Assembly (NCBI GenBank): GCA_947685225.1
Contig: CANTUV010000062.1
Span: 11,800,501-11,864,500, forward strand
Direction of reading: 5' to 3'
Source: Garcia nutans
Lineage: Eukaryota; Streptophyta; Magnoliopsida; Malpighiales; Euphorbiaceae
DNA length: 64,000 nt
Part shown: positions 22,649-35,730 of the stretch, piece by piece
Layout: each line of letters begins with the position of its first letter
Numbering within the stretch: the first letter of the stretch is position 1
Translations under genes and position numbers: made by a program
The notes under the pieces: generated by a model
The model's database searches: none
What the model was told of the DNA's origin: nothing
The model's input: only the letters and a program-made list of their open reading frames with translations

Positions 22649-23552
22649 GATCAAAAAAAGATTCATTTGCCAAAAAGCGATCTAAACACTCCCAAACCAT
22701 GCCGTTGCGACGAGAACCAGCCCATGTAAACTTGCTGCCAACATGAGGAATATCCATAATTTCACAAGAATCACAAAAACTGTTAAAGTCATCAATACTG
22801 GCCTGATTAGGCGTAGATGGACCTTTATATTCAGTAATACAATGAATGGCATTGAAATCACCACCCAAGAGCCATGGATTAGCAGTTTTGTAGTCACCAA
22901 GCTTATTCCATAAACATGCACAAGCTCTCCTGGTGTGAAGACCATATATCATAGTAAAATGGAATGAAAAGCCCCCTGCAAGACTTTTAGAATCACAAAA
23001 AACAAACTGACCCTCATCCTTGAAGTTAAACATGTCAAACTGAGAGCTTTTCCAAAGCAACCACAGTTTATTATTAGAACTGCTATAGAAGCAATCAAAA
23101 CCCAAACGAAAAGCATAGGAGTCTCCTTGATCACAATTAACCATTGGCTCGATAATCACAATGAAAGGAAATCTATATTTGAGACATAATTTAGAGATAC
23201 GAGAAAATGAAGAGGAAATACCTCGAACATTCCAACATAAAAAATTCATTGATCTTGCTCCTGATATTCAGCTAAAGCTTGTCACGAACGACGAGTAATT
23301 ATTGGAGAAATGGGTTGAGGATGATGTTGCTTATTCTTCATTTTTTTCTTCTTAGTCACAGTCACAAACCCCTCATCATTCTCGGATTGGAAGCGCTTAT
23401 TGATATCAACAGATAATCCAAATTTGAGAGTAGCAGCAAAGGATTGACCGGCCATCCCCGGAGGGGCCGCCGGAAAAGAAGAGGACGATGCCGTAGTGAA
23501 AAAGCAATTGAAATAGGAATTTTGAATCCTATGCTCAACCTCTAAATCTTTA
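22649..23552 (-). mobile_element. L1-type LINE fragment: ORF1 C-terminus and ORF2 endonuclease
   Basis: On the minus strand, about 23,552-23,298 is the end of an ORF1 protein ('GQSFAATLKFGLSVDINKRF', then a Lys-rich tail 'VTKKKKMKNK', stop at about 23,298). Forty-odd bases later, ORF2 starts at 23,249 with MNFLCWNVRGI, the hallmark start of plant L1 apurinic endonucleases. It also has 'LLGGDFNAI' (catalytic GDFN) and 'SKFTWAGSRRNGMVWECLDR' (family W...R.DR) and stays open for about 200 codons up to the junction at 22,649. RT is missing because minisatellite array 3 begins there. The 5' end stops at a TA tract (23,557-23,580). The intact endonuclease frame implies a fairly recent insertion. 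Confidence 0.9.
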
Positions 23553-26500
23553 TGTATGTATATATATATATATATATATTTCCTGATTAATTTACTGAAA
23601 TTACTAGATTTATTTGATTTCGTAGAAAGTCAAAAATAAAATTCAACATATTAAATTTATATGCAGCAAGTCGGACACATACAAACGATAGTTTTATCTC
23701 TACTTATAATTGAATTTAATATAAGGTAAATAATTTACTATTTAATTTGTCCAAGTCTAATAGATTCTTTCATAAATATAAAAGAATAGTGTTATAAAAT
23801 AAGCAAATTATGGCCCATATATGGAAAGCATATAATTATGGTATAATAATTTATTTTTTAGAGAATATAGAATAATTGTAAAAAAATAAATTTTGGAGTA
23901 AAATTTATTTCATAGTCTAATATTTTTTTTTCAATTTTGATTTCTGAAATATATTTGCTGTAATATTTTCAAATTGGAATAAAAACATTTATTTTATGAA
24001 AATGATAAATAATTACAAGAAGATATAATATTTAGGTAGAATATTTTTTACTATTTGAAAGGGATGCTTAGAAAAATTTGAATAAATAGAAATTTTGATT
24101 TTTTTAAAAAAATTATTAAAATATAAAATATGAATTCATATATAATTACAAATTAATATTTATAACTAGTTATCATATTATATAAATTCAATCATTAAGA
24201 GAAAATAATTAATTAATATGTTAAAAACTTACTTTTTGGTTACGAGATTACTCTGTATAAATTTGGCAATATTATTTAACATGTCTATAATATGTTAACA
24301 TTTGTATTATGGTCAACATTAAATCATATTAAATTAATGGATATTTTTATAGTGATTATTGATTACAGTTAATTACTTAATTGGTGAAATAAATCTATAT
24401 CTGATGTATAAAAGCTAAGGATTTACAATTCATCTGTACTCTATGTATTTCTGATAAATGGTGATTTATTACCTCTCTATATTTGGAAGAAAAAAGAACA
24501 AAACATTCTCTTTCTCAACTATCCATTTATCTTTGTTGTTGCTTCCTATCCTAAGCATAGCCCTAGAAGAAAGACAGTGGCGATGATGATACTTGCATCA
24601 CACAGAGATCGTGGCGACGGTCATTTTAATTTGGAATTTTGCTACATCTTTTCTTTTTCATGATTCTCTAGTTAATAACAAAATTGGAGAGAAAGTTTCA
24701 TGAAGAAGAAAAAAAAAAAAAACAGTTTGTCATTTAATAAATGCAATTTTGAGATTTTCTTCAGGTTTTACAACAAAGTTTGTATACGAAAGTTTGTACA
24801 AATACATTTTCCCTTGTATATATTCTATCTCATTTATAAATTTTTTAATTTCAAAAAAAACTTAATTGATTGTGAAAATTTTGATAAACAATGTTACTAA
24901 CTTACTGCACAATAATAATTTACAATAATTATTATGGAAAATAAAGGTCTGAAATTTCAGCATTTGACGTAAAATGAGGAGCCACCTTGGAAAAATGTTT
25001 GGACATCAAAAAGTCTAAGTTATTAAGAAAAATACGCAAATATACTAAAAGGATATGCGGATGAAAAACAAGAATAAAGAAGAATAATTTTTATTAGTTT
25101 TTGTATAAAACCTCCAATAATAGGAGTATCTCTATTTATAAGGCAAGAGTAATATAGATTATTAACTCCATTAAATTAAGAAATGAATTACAATAAAATA
25201 AATTTAAGATTATATAATCTAATACAATAAAGAAATGAGTTAATCTAATACAATAAACAGATGAATTATAAAATTTTAAACGATAAGAGTTATAGGCATC
25301 CACTTTTAATTCATTCATAACATAAGATTATGAAATTTATTATCTCAAGATATATATTTTTTAATTCTTTATTTTTGTATTTTTGAGATATTTTTTTTAT
25401 ATTTTTAACTAAAATATATATACATATAAACATGTCTTATAGAATTTTTTGTTTTTCAAATTTGAATTCTTTTATTTTTCTTTTTCACATTTTTTTATTA
25501 ACTTTTTTTACTTATTATAATATTTTAAAGATAAAAAATGTGAAATAAGTATTGTAAATATGAGGATCTCAGTGCATAGATGAAATGGGAAAAAAAAAAG
25601 TCTTCTTTATACAGCGAAATAGGAACGAGAACCGAAATGAAAATGGATCCTGACCCACCCCGTCAATGGACTATGGCCGTTCAAATTGCAAGTTGCAACA
25701 TTCTTTTTTCGCCCTTTAATTTAGAAATCTCACTCTCAATTTTATTATTATTTTCTTTTAGGAAATTACGTTGATGCGTAATTTTCTCAGTGGTTTTGCA
25801 ATAATACGGAGCAAGAGCTTTTTTTTTTTTTTTTAGCTTACACGAAATACGCCTTTTTTTAGATTAACTTTTTGATAGTAAGTTTTATTTTTTATTTTAA
25901 AAAAATTTTATGTCGTATTTTCAATATATAGATAAAAATAAATAAATAAATATATATATATATAACAAATATACAATACACACTTAACAATACAAATTAT
26001 ATCTACAACACACCTATATAATTTTTTAATATTTATTTAATTTTATTTTTTATTTTTTATTTTCACAATATCCATACAGTATTCATCTAATATTCACACA
26101 TCATTCAATAATTTTTACATAAAACATACACAATTTAAATAACAAATATATAATATATATATAAAATATCTACAATATTTATAAAAATATATATAAAATA
26201 TCTACCAAATATCTTCATAATAAAATTAAGTGTATTTTTTTATTTTTTATGTGTATGATATGTAAAATTTGTTTTAAAAATAAATTTAATAATTTTTATT
26301 AATATTTTTTTATTTTTTTATTTTTTAAGTGTTATTTATTTTTCTAATTAAAATAAAATTTTTTTATAAAAATTATGATTTTTATATGCTAAAAAATAAT
26401 TTAAAATATTAATTTTTATTATTTTATTAGAATATTTTTATTTAATTGTGAAATTTAAAAGAAAAAAATTGAAGTAAAATATTAATTGTAGTGAGGAAGC

Positions 26501-27233
26501 GATATTTTTGAAAAAAAAATTCTTATTTTAGTGAATAGCGAGATATTTTTAAAAATTTGCTCAAATATTTTTAAAAATATAAATATTTTATTTTATACAT
26601 TATTTTTGAAATATAGTTAGTTTTTTAAAGTAGTTTTGTAAATATGCCATTTTTTCTAACTTTTTATCAAATATTGTTAATATCAAACATAATTTTCGAA
26701 TACCATATTTCCTTATATAATGTGTTTATTAATTATTAGACTATACTTAGCTAGAACTAATCTAACACCAATTCTTTGCCAACTCTTCCCATGAATCTAT
26801 TTAAAACTTTAAGAGTTTAGAGAATATTATAATTTAGTATTATTGGTGTCTAACTGATTCTAATTTTAATTTAGTACTATTTGTTCTAATTTAATTTAAT
26901 TACATTTTTTAATATAACATTTTGATAATTTTAAATATTAATAAATAATATATATATGGGTCAAATTTATTATATATTAACAAACCGAAAGGACCATAAA
27001 TACTATTAATATATTTAAATTTTATTTAAAACGTAAAAGAATTTTGAATAGTTGATCTAATATATCTTTATTATAGCTCCATCGAAAGTTAGTTCTAAAA
27101 TTATTTTTAAATTCTAAAATTATTTTTAAATTCAAAAACATTGTAGTTAGCGAATTTTCACTTCAATTTTTTTTTTCACTATGATATATATTATATAATA
27201 TTTGATTTTTTTAATATTCCTATTTCTAGAACT
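23553..27233. other. AT-rich intergenic DNA without a recognisable gene
   Basis: Contains a (TA)n tract (23,557-23,580), A and T homopolymers (24,703-24,722, 25,817-25,834) and long AT-biased stretches (25,840-27,000). Short open frames have no recognisable motif. A somewhat less AT-rich patch at 25,560-25,700 could not be assigned. Confidence 0.6.
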
Positions 27234-27238
27234 AATAT
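27234..27238. repeat. Possible target-site duplication, left copy (AATAT)
   Basis: AATAT here and at 31,965-31,969 flank the copia element if its LTRs are taken as 27,239-27,382 and 31,821-31,964. With those limits the LTR termini are G...C rather than TG...CA, because the T and A overlap the duplication. Confidence 0.5.
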
Positions 27239-27382
27239 GTATTAGATAAACATTGTAACTATATGTAGATAGACTCCTTCTTGTACTCATATATGTCTAT
27301 ACTTATCTCATAGCTGTATATTTATATATAATTGATATCAATACAGATTGGGTGTGAGAGAGTATTTTCCATAAACACTTAC
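27239..27382 (+). repeat. Copia 5' LTR (144 bp)
   Basis: Matches 31,821-31,964 over its full 144 bases with three substitutions by direct comparison. Starts (T)GTATTAGATAAAC and ends AACACTTAC(A). The initiator-Met primer-binding-site variant TAGTATCAGAGC follows at 27,384-27,395. The short length fits the Ale/Retrofit-like copia lineages (inference). Confidence 0.93.
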
Positions 27383-27383
27383 A

Positions 27384-27395
27384 TAGTATCAGAGC
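27384..27395 (+). other. Copia primer-binding site
   Basis: TAGTATCAGAGC, one mismatch from the initiator-Met tRNA complement TGGTATCAGAGC, directly after the 5' LTR. Confidence 0.85.
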
Positions 27396-27449
27396 TCTAT
27401 AGGTGACCAAACTCTGTCTGTTTCTCGTCTGTCATTTTTCGATCAAAAT

Positions 27450-30400
27450 CATGTCTTCTCCTGCTTCGTCTACCTCTTCTCATCCTGTTACTCCTCCTGT
27501 TATTCCTTCTACGTCTGTTTCTTCTTCCTCGACTCATCCCTTATTCAATGTTTCTAACATAAAAAATTGTTAGTGAGACTCTCACCTTCACAAATTATCT
27601 TCTGTGGCGTTCTCTTATAATTCCAGTATTGCAAGGTTATGATGTCTTCCATCATGTGGATGGATCTATTCCTCCTCCTCCTGCTGTTATTACTACTGAT
27701 GGTGTTTCTACTCCAAATCCGTCTTTCTTATTGTGGAGGCAAGTTGATTGTTTAGTTGTGTCTTGGATTCAGGCCACGGTAAGTTCTGATGTGTTGAAAA
27801 GTTTGATTAAACCAAATGTTGTGTTAACTGCTAGGCAGTGTTGGGAAGCCATAGATAATTTATTTCAAGACCAAGCACATGCTAAACTCCTTCAATTGAA
27901 ATCTGAGTTTTATAGTACAACCAAAGAAAACCTTTCCATTGATGAATATCTGCAAAAATTAAAAACATTTTTTGATTCTTTATGTTCAATTGGTCATGAT
28001 ATTAGTGGGGATGATTTGGTTATGCAAATACTAGATGGTCTTCCTGCAGTATGTGAGAATGTTGTGATTCATTTGAGTGGTCGAAAACCTCTTCCATCTT
28101 TTGTTGAGACCCGAACATCTCTTTATCTTCAAGAACTACGTCTCCAAAATCGTTCCAAACAACAAACACAAACTTCTCTCAATCCATCTAATTCTCAAAC
28201 AGCTCTTGTTGCTTCTATTCCTAATCCTAGTCAGACAAATAGGGGTCGTGGGGGGTAGAGGTGGACGTGGTTCTTATCGTTATTATCAGAATAATAATGG
28301 TTACCAGGATTCATTTTTTTCTGGTCGTGGCGGTCGAGGTGGTAGATATAACCGTGGTCGTGGTCGTAGTAATAACAATTATGGTTATTCTGGTTATTCA
28401 TATAACAATTATGCAGGATCCTCTTCTGGTCTTCTTGGTCCTCAACTAAATTCTGGTTTTCAATCTCAAAATACTTATGCTAATTCCTTCCCTACTCAAT
28501 GTCAGATTTGTTTAGATGTGAATCATATTGCAAGAGATTGTCCATATTTTGTTCATCCTACACAGATATCTTCTAACATGTCTGCTGAACGTTCCTTTGC
28601 TGCTATGCAATTTCCTGATATGAATAGTGCTTCGTGGCTTCCTGACACAGGAGCTTCCTCTCATATGACTCCAAATAAGGGTAATTTATCTAGCTATTCT
28701 TCTTATTTTGGAACTGATTTTGTTATGTTTGGTAATGGAGCTAATCTTCCTGTTTCGCATATAGGATATACATCTCTTTCCTATCCTTCTTGTAAATTTG
28801 CTTTGAATAATGTTCTCGTTGTGCCGTCTTTAACGAATAATCTAGTGTCTGTCAAGAAGTTTACTCGTGACAACTCTTGTTCAATTGAATTTGATCCATT
28901 TGGTTTTTGTGTGAAGGACTTATGGACCAAGAAACCACTTCTCAGCTGCAGTAGTCCAGGAGATTTGTATGAATTTCCGCAATCATTTCATTCAACAGCC
29001 AAGAGTTTTGTCGCTACAACGAGTTCATCTGAGTTGTGGCATCGTCGTTTAGGTCATGTTCATTCAGGGATTTTTTCTAGAATTTTTGGTTCTTCTTTTA
29101 ATAAATTGTCTTGCACTGCTTGTCGATTAGGAAAACATTCTAGATTACCTTTTTCTCATTCTCATGTTCGAGCAACAGCTCCTTTTCAATTAATACATTC
29201 AGATGTTTGGACATCACCTATTCATTCTTTCAGTGGTTTTAAATATTATGTAGTGTTTATGGATGATTACTCTCGCTTTGTGTGGCTATATCCTTTAAAA
29301 CAAAAGAGTGAGGTGTTTAAATATTTTACTGCTTTTGTTGCTTTTATCAAAAATTAGTTTGGAACTATGATTAAATGTCTTCAATGTGATGGTGGTGGTG
29401 AGTATATCAGTACTCAATTTCAGAATTTTGTTTCTGCAAATGGGATTAATGTTCAATACTCTTGTCCATATACGCCTCAACAGAACGGGGCGGCTGAGCG
29501 AATACATAGAACTTTGATTAATATGGTTCGTACTCTTATTACACAAGCCTCTTTATCATTGCATTTCTGGGTTGAGGCTGTTAATATGGCAGTTCATCTT
29601 TATAATATTTTGCCTAGTGAAAGTCTTGATTTTATATCTCCATATGAGAAACTGAAAGTTGTGCCACCTTCATTCACGCATTTGAGAGTGTTTGGTTGTT
29701 CATGCTTTCCTAATATTTCTTCAATGACTGCACATAAACTAGAAAATAGATCTGTTCATTGTGTTTTCTTGGGATATCCTACAAATTATAAGGGATTTCG
29801 TTGTTTTGATCCTATCACAAAGAGAGTTTTTATATCTAGGCATGTGGTTTTTTAATGAAACTCAGTTTCCATATTCCATTTTAGCTTCTATTCCTCGACA
29901 GCATACACCTTCTTCAGATTTCACATTATCTCTACCAGCCTTTCCAAGACAAATTACTGTTTTACAGCAGCAAACTAAAACCATGTCTTCTACTGACCAA
30001 GGTGTTGTGTCTACAGCTTTAGTTCCTACCTCTCCTTCTTTAGAACCACAAAATACTGAGTCTTCGGCAGATCTAATCACTTCTCATTCAGCAACATCTT
30101 CTACCAGTTCTTCCTCTGACAATTAGACCGACCAAGAACCGCAGCCACTTAGTGTTGTTCCAGCTTTACAAAACCTACATCCTATGCAAACACGTTCAAA
30201 GACTGGTCATGCAAAGCTGAAACAACTTGTTTCCTTAACAGCCAAACAAAATTACTCTGAGCTTCTTACGGAACCACGAACTTTTACTGAAGCACAAAAA
30301 CATGTTGAGTGGAGAAAAGCCATGTCAGATGAATATGATGCACTTATAAAGAATAAGACTTGGCAATTGGTCCCTAAACCCAGTAATGTTAATGTTGTGG

Positions 30401-31831
30401 GTTCAAAGTGGGTATATCGAGTAAAACTTCGGTCATATGACAAGTTAGAACGCTACAAAGCGAGATTGGTAGCACAAGGTTATTCGCAAATGGCTGGTAT
30501 TGACTATGATGATACGTATAGTCCTGTTGTAAAACCAACAACAGTAAGAATTGTTCTTTCACTAGCTACATCAAAAGGTTGGCCAATACGTCAATTAGAC
30601 GTCAAAAACGCATTTTTGCATGGATTATTGAAGGAAAATGTCTACATGCAACAGCCAAAAGGGTTTCTTCATCCTAAATATCCTGATTTTGTTTGTAAAT
30701 TGAACAAAGCTATCTATGGTTTAAAGCAAGCTCCACGTGCATGGTTTGAGCGATTTACTAAATTTTTAAGAAGTGTTGGGTTTTCTTGCAGCCGTGCAGA
30801 TTCTTCTATGTTTGTGTTGAGAAAGAATGATCAAATAGTGATTTTATTACTGTATGTTGATGATATCTTGATCGCATCTTCATCAACTTCTTTGTTGAAT
30901 AGTTTATTGCAGGTTATGAAATCAGAATTTGCAATGACTGATCTTAGAATGTTGAATTATTTTCTTGGTGTATCAGTTACACAAAATTCAGATGGGTCGT
31001 TTTTGAATCAGTTCAAGTATGCAACAGATTTGTTAAAGAAATCAGGCATGGATTTGTCTAAACCAGTGTCTACACCAGCAGTTATTAACGAGCCTTTATC
31101 TTCATCACCAGACAGTCCTTTGCTCAATGACCCTCAATTTTACAGAAGTATTGTAGGAGCATTACAATATTTAACATTTACAAGACCCGATATAACTTTT
31201 GCAGTCAATCAGGTTTGTCAATTCATGCATTCACCTCGAGAGAAACATATGATTGCTGTGAAGAAAATTCTTCGTTATATTAAGGGGACTGCTCATTATG
31301 GTTTGCAAATTTATAAAGGAAACACATCGGGTTTAATTGCTTATTCTGACACGGACTGGGCTGGTTGCCATGATACAAGGCGTTCTACCACTATTTTTTG
31401 TATTCTTTGGACGAAATTTGGTTTCATGGTCAGCAAAGAAACAAGCTACGGTTTCAAGATCGAGTGCTGAAGCGGAGTATAGAGCAGTTGCAAGTACTGT
31501 GGCTGATGTGGTTTGGATTTCAAATCTGTTATGCGAATTGGGTGTACATATTAAGGAAAAACCAGAGGTCTTTTGTGACAATATAAGCACCACTTACATG
31601 GCTGCAAATCCTGTTCAACACGCACGTACAAAACATATAGAACTCGATTTACACTTTATGAGGGAACGAGTATTGGCTGGTTTGCTTAGTGTTCATCATG
31701 TCTCCAGTAAAGATCAATTGGCTGATATATTTACAAAGGGATTATCTGGAACTCGGTTTCGTTTGTTAAGAAGCAATCTATGTGTTCTCCCACACATTGA
31801 TTGGGGGGGGGGGGGGGGGGGTATTAGATAA
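27450..31831 (+). pseudogene. Ty1/copia gag-pol polyprotein, all domains present but frame broken
   Basis: Domains in order: Ser/Pro-rich gag start (27,450); gag core ('WEAIDNLFQDQAHAKLLQLK' at 27,844-27,903); Gly/Arg-rich linker; zinc knuckle CQICLDVNHIARDC (28,501-28,542); protease 'WLPDTGASSHMT' (about 28,637-28,672); pre-integrase and integrase ('ELWHRRLGH', 'HSDVWTSP', 'MDDYSRF', 'CDGGGEY', 'QQNGAAERIHRTL'); RT with 'KNAFLHG' and 'YVDDI' (about 30,854); RNase H 'YSDTDWAGCHD' and 'SSAEAEYRA'. Breaks seen: a frameshift near 27,570; a frameshift in a G run near 28,253; TAG at 29,356-29,358 inside integrase; a frameshift in a T run near 29,848; TAG at about 30,124; a frameshift near 31,400. 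All catalytic motifs remain, so decay is recent. It could only move with proteins from another copy. Confidence 0.93.
31803..31821 (+). other. G-homopolymer polypurine tract
   Basis: Nineteen consecutive G directly before the 3' LTR, in the position of the polypurine tract. The last G may be the first LTR base. Confidence 0.85.
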
Positions 31832-31964
31832 ACATTGTAACTATATGTAGATAGACTCCTTTTTGTACTCAAATATGTCTATACTTATCTCATAGCTATA
31901 TATTTATATATAATTGATATCAATACAGATTGGGTGTGAGAGAGTATTTTCCATAAACACTTAC
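31821..31964 (+). repeat. Copia 3' LTR (144 bp)
   Basis: Differs from the 5' LTR by C/T, T/A and G/A at three positions, with no length change. AATAT (31,965-31,969) follows and equals the bases before the 5' LTR. Confidence 0.93.
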
Positions 31965-31969
31965 AATAT

Positions 31970-34439
31970 GAAGGGATATTATAAAATTAAATATTCCCAT
32001 TCTTAGCTTAATGAAATTCATATTGATCCTCTGTTTTATCCAACCAAACGCTTTTGATTTCCGTCTCAAACCAAATATCATCTAATATAATTTATATAAA
32101 TAAAATGTTGAAGAGAATTTTGGCAATACAAATTTAAAGCATATTAAATTTTGGAGAGAATTTTATGATTTTTTGCAATTATAATTTATTTTTTTAAAAA
32201 AATATGATTTTATTATAATTTAAAAAATTATTACAATTATATTCTAAAATAAAAAAATAACAATAAATTTTATTGGACTGCCGAATAAATTTAAAAGTTC
32301 ATCATCTTATAATTTTTTTTTAGTCTTTTGCTTTTGAACATATTATTCTATGTAAAATATAGAATTTATTTGAAAATGAATTTTTAATATGCTAAATGAA
32401 TTTCACATCATTTATATTTAAAATAAATAAATTTAAAATTTAATTAAACACACATAGTTTTTAAAATATTAAAAAAATAAAAAGAAAAAAGACCGCCATG
32501 GCTACATTACGTCAAAAACAAATTGAACAATATGAAGGAAATTTGGCTATTAATTATTAGCCTTGGTCACTTCTTTTGAGAAAAGTAATTGATTTGTTAT
32601 TGGGAATTGAAGAAATTAAATAATTAAAGGGAGAGTATTCGATATTTCAAGAGAATCAAAGTTGTTTTAGTAATTTTGCAGCTTTAAGACTTCAATTTTG
32701 GACCTTTTGTATAATTTTTTTTTGTACAAATAACCGTTATAAAAAATCTAATAATTTTTGTATAGGTGTAAATTAGCCTTTAATATTTATTTTGACTTAA
32801 ATATGAACAAAATTTGGAAAAAACTATTATTTAAGCCCTGTAATAACAGAAAATTAAAAATTCATTTTTTGGCCATTAAAAATTATTTATGGAACCCACA
32901 CATGTATATTATTAAATGTAAAAAAATTATTAATGGGACTCATATGTATTATTAAAATTTAATATATATATATATTAAATAATAAAAATATTAAATTTAT
33001 TTGAATAATAAAAAATAAAATTAAAAACCTAAATATATTAATGTCCATGCTCTATGTGATTTTCTCAACTTTTCCTATTATAATAAAGAGTAGTTTTTTC
33101 TAAGTTTTGTACATATTTGAATCAAAATAAGTAGTGGTTAATATGTACCTAAGCAAAAAATATTGATGGTTTTTTTATACCTTATTTCTTAAATTAAAAG
33201 AGAAACTTTTGGCAATATTTTTTTCCTTAATTTTTTTAGCTAATAAGATGATAATATTAAAAGAAGAACCCATAATACATGAAAATCTCTAAATTGATGT
33301 GGGAAATTAGATAGAGACAAGTAAAAATCTATTGACTTTTTAATTTTTTTTAACCGAAAGGTGTCGATTTTTTTTTATACGAGACGATTATAAATATTAA
33401 GTTATACATGCACCGAGCATCATATCAAATCGAGTCAACTAAATAACCGAAATGACAATCGATTTATTAATAATATAATATTTTATTTTATTAATTTATT
33501 ACTTAATATTTGATATTTTTAATATATATTAGAATTATTTTATTATTTCATATTATGTCATGTTATATATTTGCTTTGAAATTTCTAATTTTTATATATT
33601 ATATTTTATACACTCACGCACACAAACAAAAATAAAGTATTTTACATTTTGTCAATTGAATATGTAGATGTCATTAAAATACTTTTATAACACTCATTTT
33701 TAAACTATAAAACTATTTTATTTTCATTCATAATATTAATTTCATGAATATTAATTTAAACATAAGTAAATAAAAAATATAATTAAATAATTACTTTCCT
33801 AATTAAATTCAAAAATAAAGTATAAATATGAATACAAAATATAATTAATGGTTAAATTATATATAACTAAAGTAATTAAAATATTTAGTTATTAGTTTGT
33901 CATCAATCAAAGTAATTTTATAATTAAATATAATTTATTAAAATGTTTAATGAATTATTGTTAGAAATAATACTAATATTAGTAATTTATATTAATTATA
34001 GTAATTTGTACTCAAGGACGGATGTATGATCTGAAGTTGACCAGGGCTAACAAATAATAAAATTAATAATATTTATTTAAAGTCTAAAACACATGACAAG
34101 TAACAAAAATTACAAAGATTATTTTTATTATAATAACATTTTTCCAGATACCATATTTTGAAACTTTTAAATAATATCTTCAATATCAACAAAATCTACT
34201 ACGTGTTTTTAATTACAAGAAATGACCTCTGAATATATGAAAAATATCATGAGTTCCTTCAATTTCTTGTGTAACAGCACTAGAATAAATAATATAATTT
34301 GCTAATTTTGAAGGCATTTTTTTCTCTTTTTCTCTCTCTTTGGCTTATTTCTAGCAATGGAATACTACTCCTTTCCTGCTGACTCTTCTACCTCTGTAGA
34401 AGTAGATAATTAAATTGGGCTTTGAATGGAATCCATTTG
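31970..34439. other. AT-rich intergenic DNA, nothing recognised
   Basis: Low-complexity AT sequence with short unconvincing frames, for example 32,758-32,955. No promoter, RNA gene or element terminus could be supported. Confidence 0.6.
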
Positions 34440-35730
34440 TAGATAATTAAATTGGGCTTTGAATGAAATTCATTTGTAAAGATGTCTTCTACACCTCAAT
34501 CTCAAACCTCCACCTACTTCTTTAAATACCGCAAACTGTGCCAAAAGAAATAATAGACTCCTTTCCTAGATGTACTATTGTAAACTCATCAAATATAACA
34601 TTCCACTAATAACAACTTTGGGTGATTTTTAGATCGGGAAGTCAAACTCTATATCATTTTATACCAAAAGATTAAATAATAAATATGCCCTTTTTATATC
34701 TAGGTTTAAGTTTTTTATCAATAACATAAACACAAACAGGGTAACCAAATACCCATAAATGAAAATAATTAGTAGGATTATCATATTGTACCTCTTCTGA
34801 AGTCTTGTATTCAATTGATGCAGATGGAGAACGATTCATCAAGTAGCAAGTTGTAGAAACTACTTCAATCCAAAAATATGTGCCAACCATTAATTAGTCA
34901 ACATGCATTAAAATTTTAGCAATAGAGTTGTGTTCATACGTTTGACTATGCCATTCTGTTGTGGAGTTTCTCTAACTATGAGATATCTCACAATATCCTC
35001 CTCTTTTCTTGCTTCTCTACTTTTCTACCAAAGCTTTGCATTGCTTAAAAGTAACAAATGCCTCATTTTTCTGCTTCAGAAAGTAAACCTATATCTTTCT
35101 AGAGTAGTCATCAATAAAGATACACATATATGAAGCATTACATTTTGAAGTAGTCATCAGAAAGTAAATCTATACCTTTTGAAGGAGTACATGCTAGTCT
35201 CTAAAGATTTGAATGAATATAATCCAAAATATCTTTAGTTCTATGAACTCCTATACTGAAGCTGACTCTTTTATGTTTGTTGAAAAACACAATACTCACA
35301 AAACTCCAACTTTGATGTACTTTAACCATCAAGAATACCTCTCTTACTTAACATTGTCAAGCTTTTTTCACTTATGTGGCTTATCCTTATGTGTTTCAAC
35401 TTGGTCATAGTTGAATCTGACATAGAAAAATAAACTACAGGCAATCCATAACAGTAGATCCTTATAATATATGCAAATTTTCAATTTGGTTGGCTTTCAT
35501 CATAATAAGAGTACCTTTTGAAACCTTTAAAATTCCACCTCCATAAGAGAATTTACAATTAAGATTATCTAAAACAAATAAAGAGATGAGATTCTTTCTC
35601 ATATCAAGAGCATATCGAATATCAGTCAATGTTCTAATCATTCCAACATGCATCCTAACTTCGACACTACCAACTCCATCAGCTTTACAACGATGATCAT
35701 TATCCATTAGAACAACTCCTCTATCTGCAG
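34440..35730 (-). pseudogene. Copia integrase-region relic
   Basis: Minus strand, 5' to 3': protease/pre-integrase part with 'MHVGMIRTLTDIRYALDMRK' and 'NLISLFVLDNLNCKFSYGGG' (35,707-35,530); decayed integrase with 'TPQQNGIVKRMNTTLL' (about 34,975-34,925); integrase C-terminus 'FWIEVVSTTCYLMNRSPSAS' and 'WVFGYP' (34,890-34,735); then weakly recognisable post-integrase sequence to about 34,440. Gag, RT and RNase H are absent and no LTR was found. It differs from the 968-3,972 relic and from the 27-32 kb element, so it is a third copia lineage in the window. Confidence 0.8.

Noticed and set aside
22682..23134. Shorter minus-strand frames overlapping the LINE endonuclease
   Set aside because: Alternative-frame shadows of ORF2 beginning at 23,249.
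29295..30443. Minus-strand frames across the copia element (for example 29,295-29,546, 29,862-30,080, 30,252-30,443)
   Set aside because: Antisense shadows of integrase and RT; no motifs of their own.
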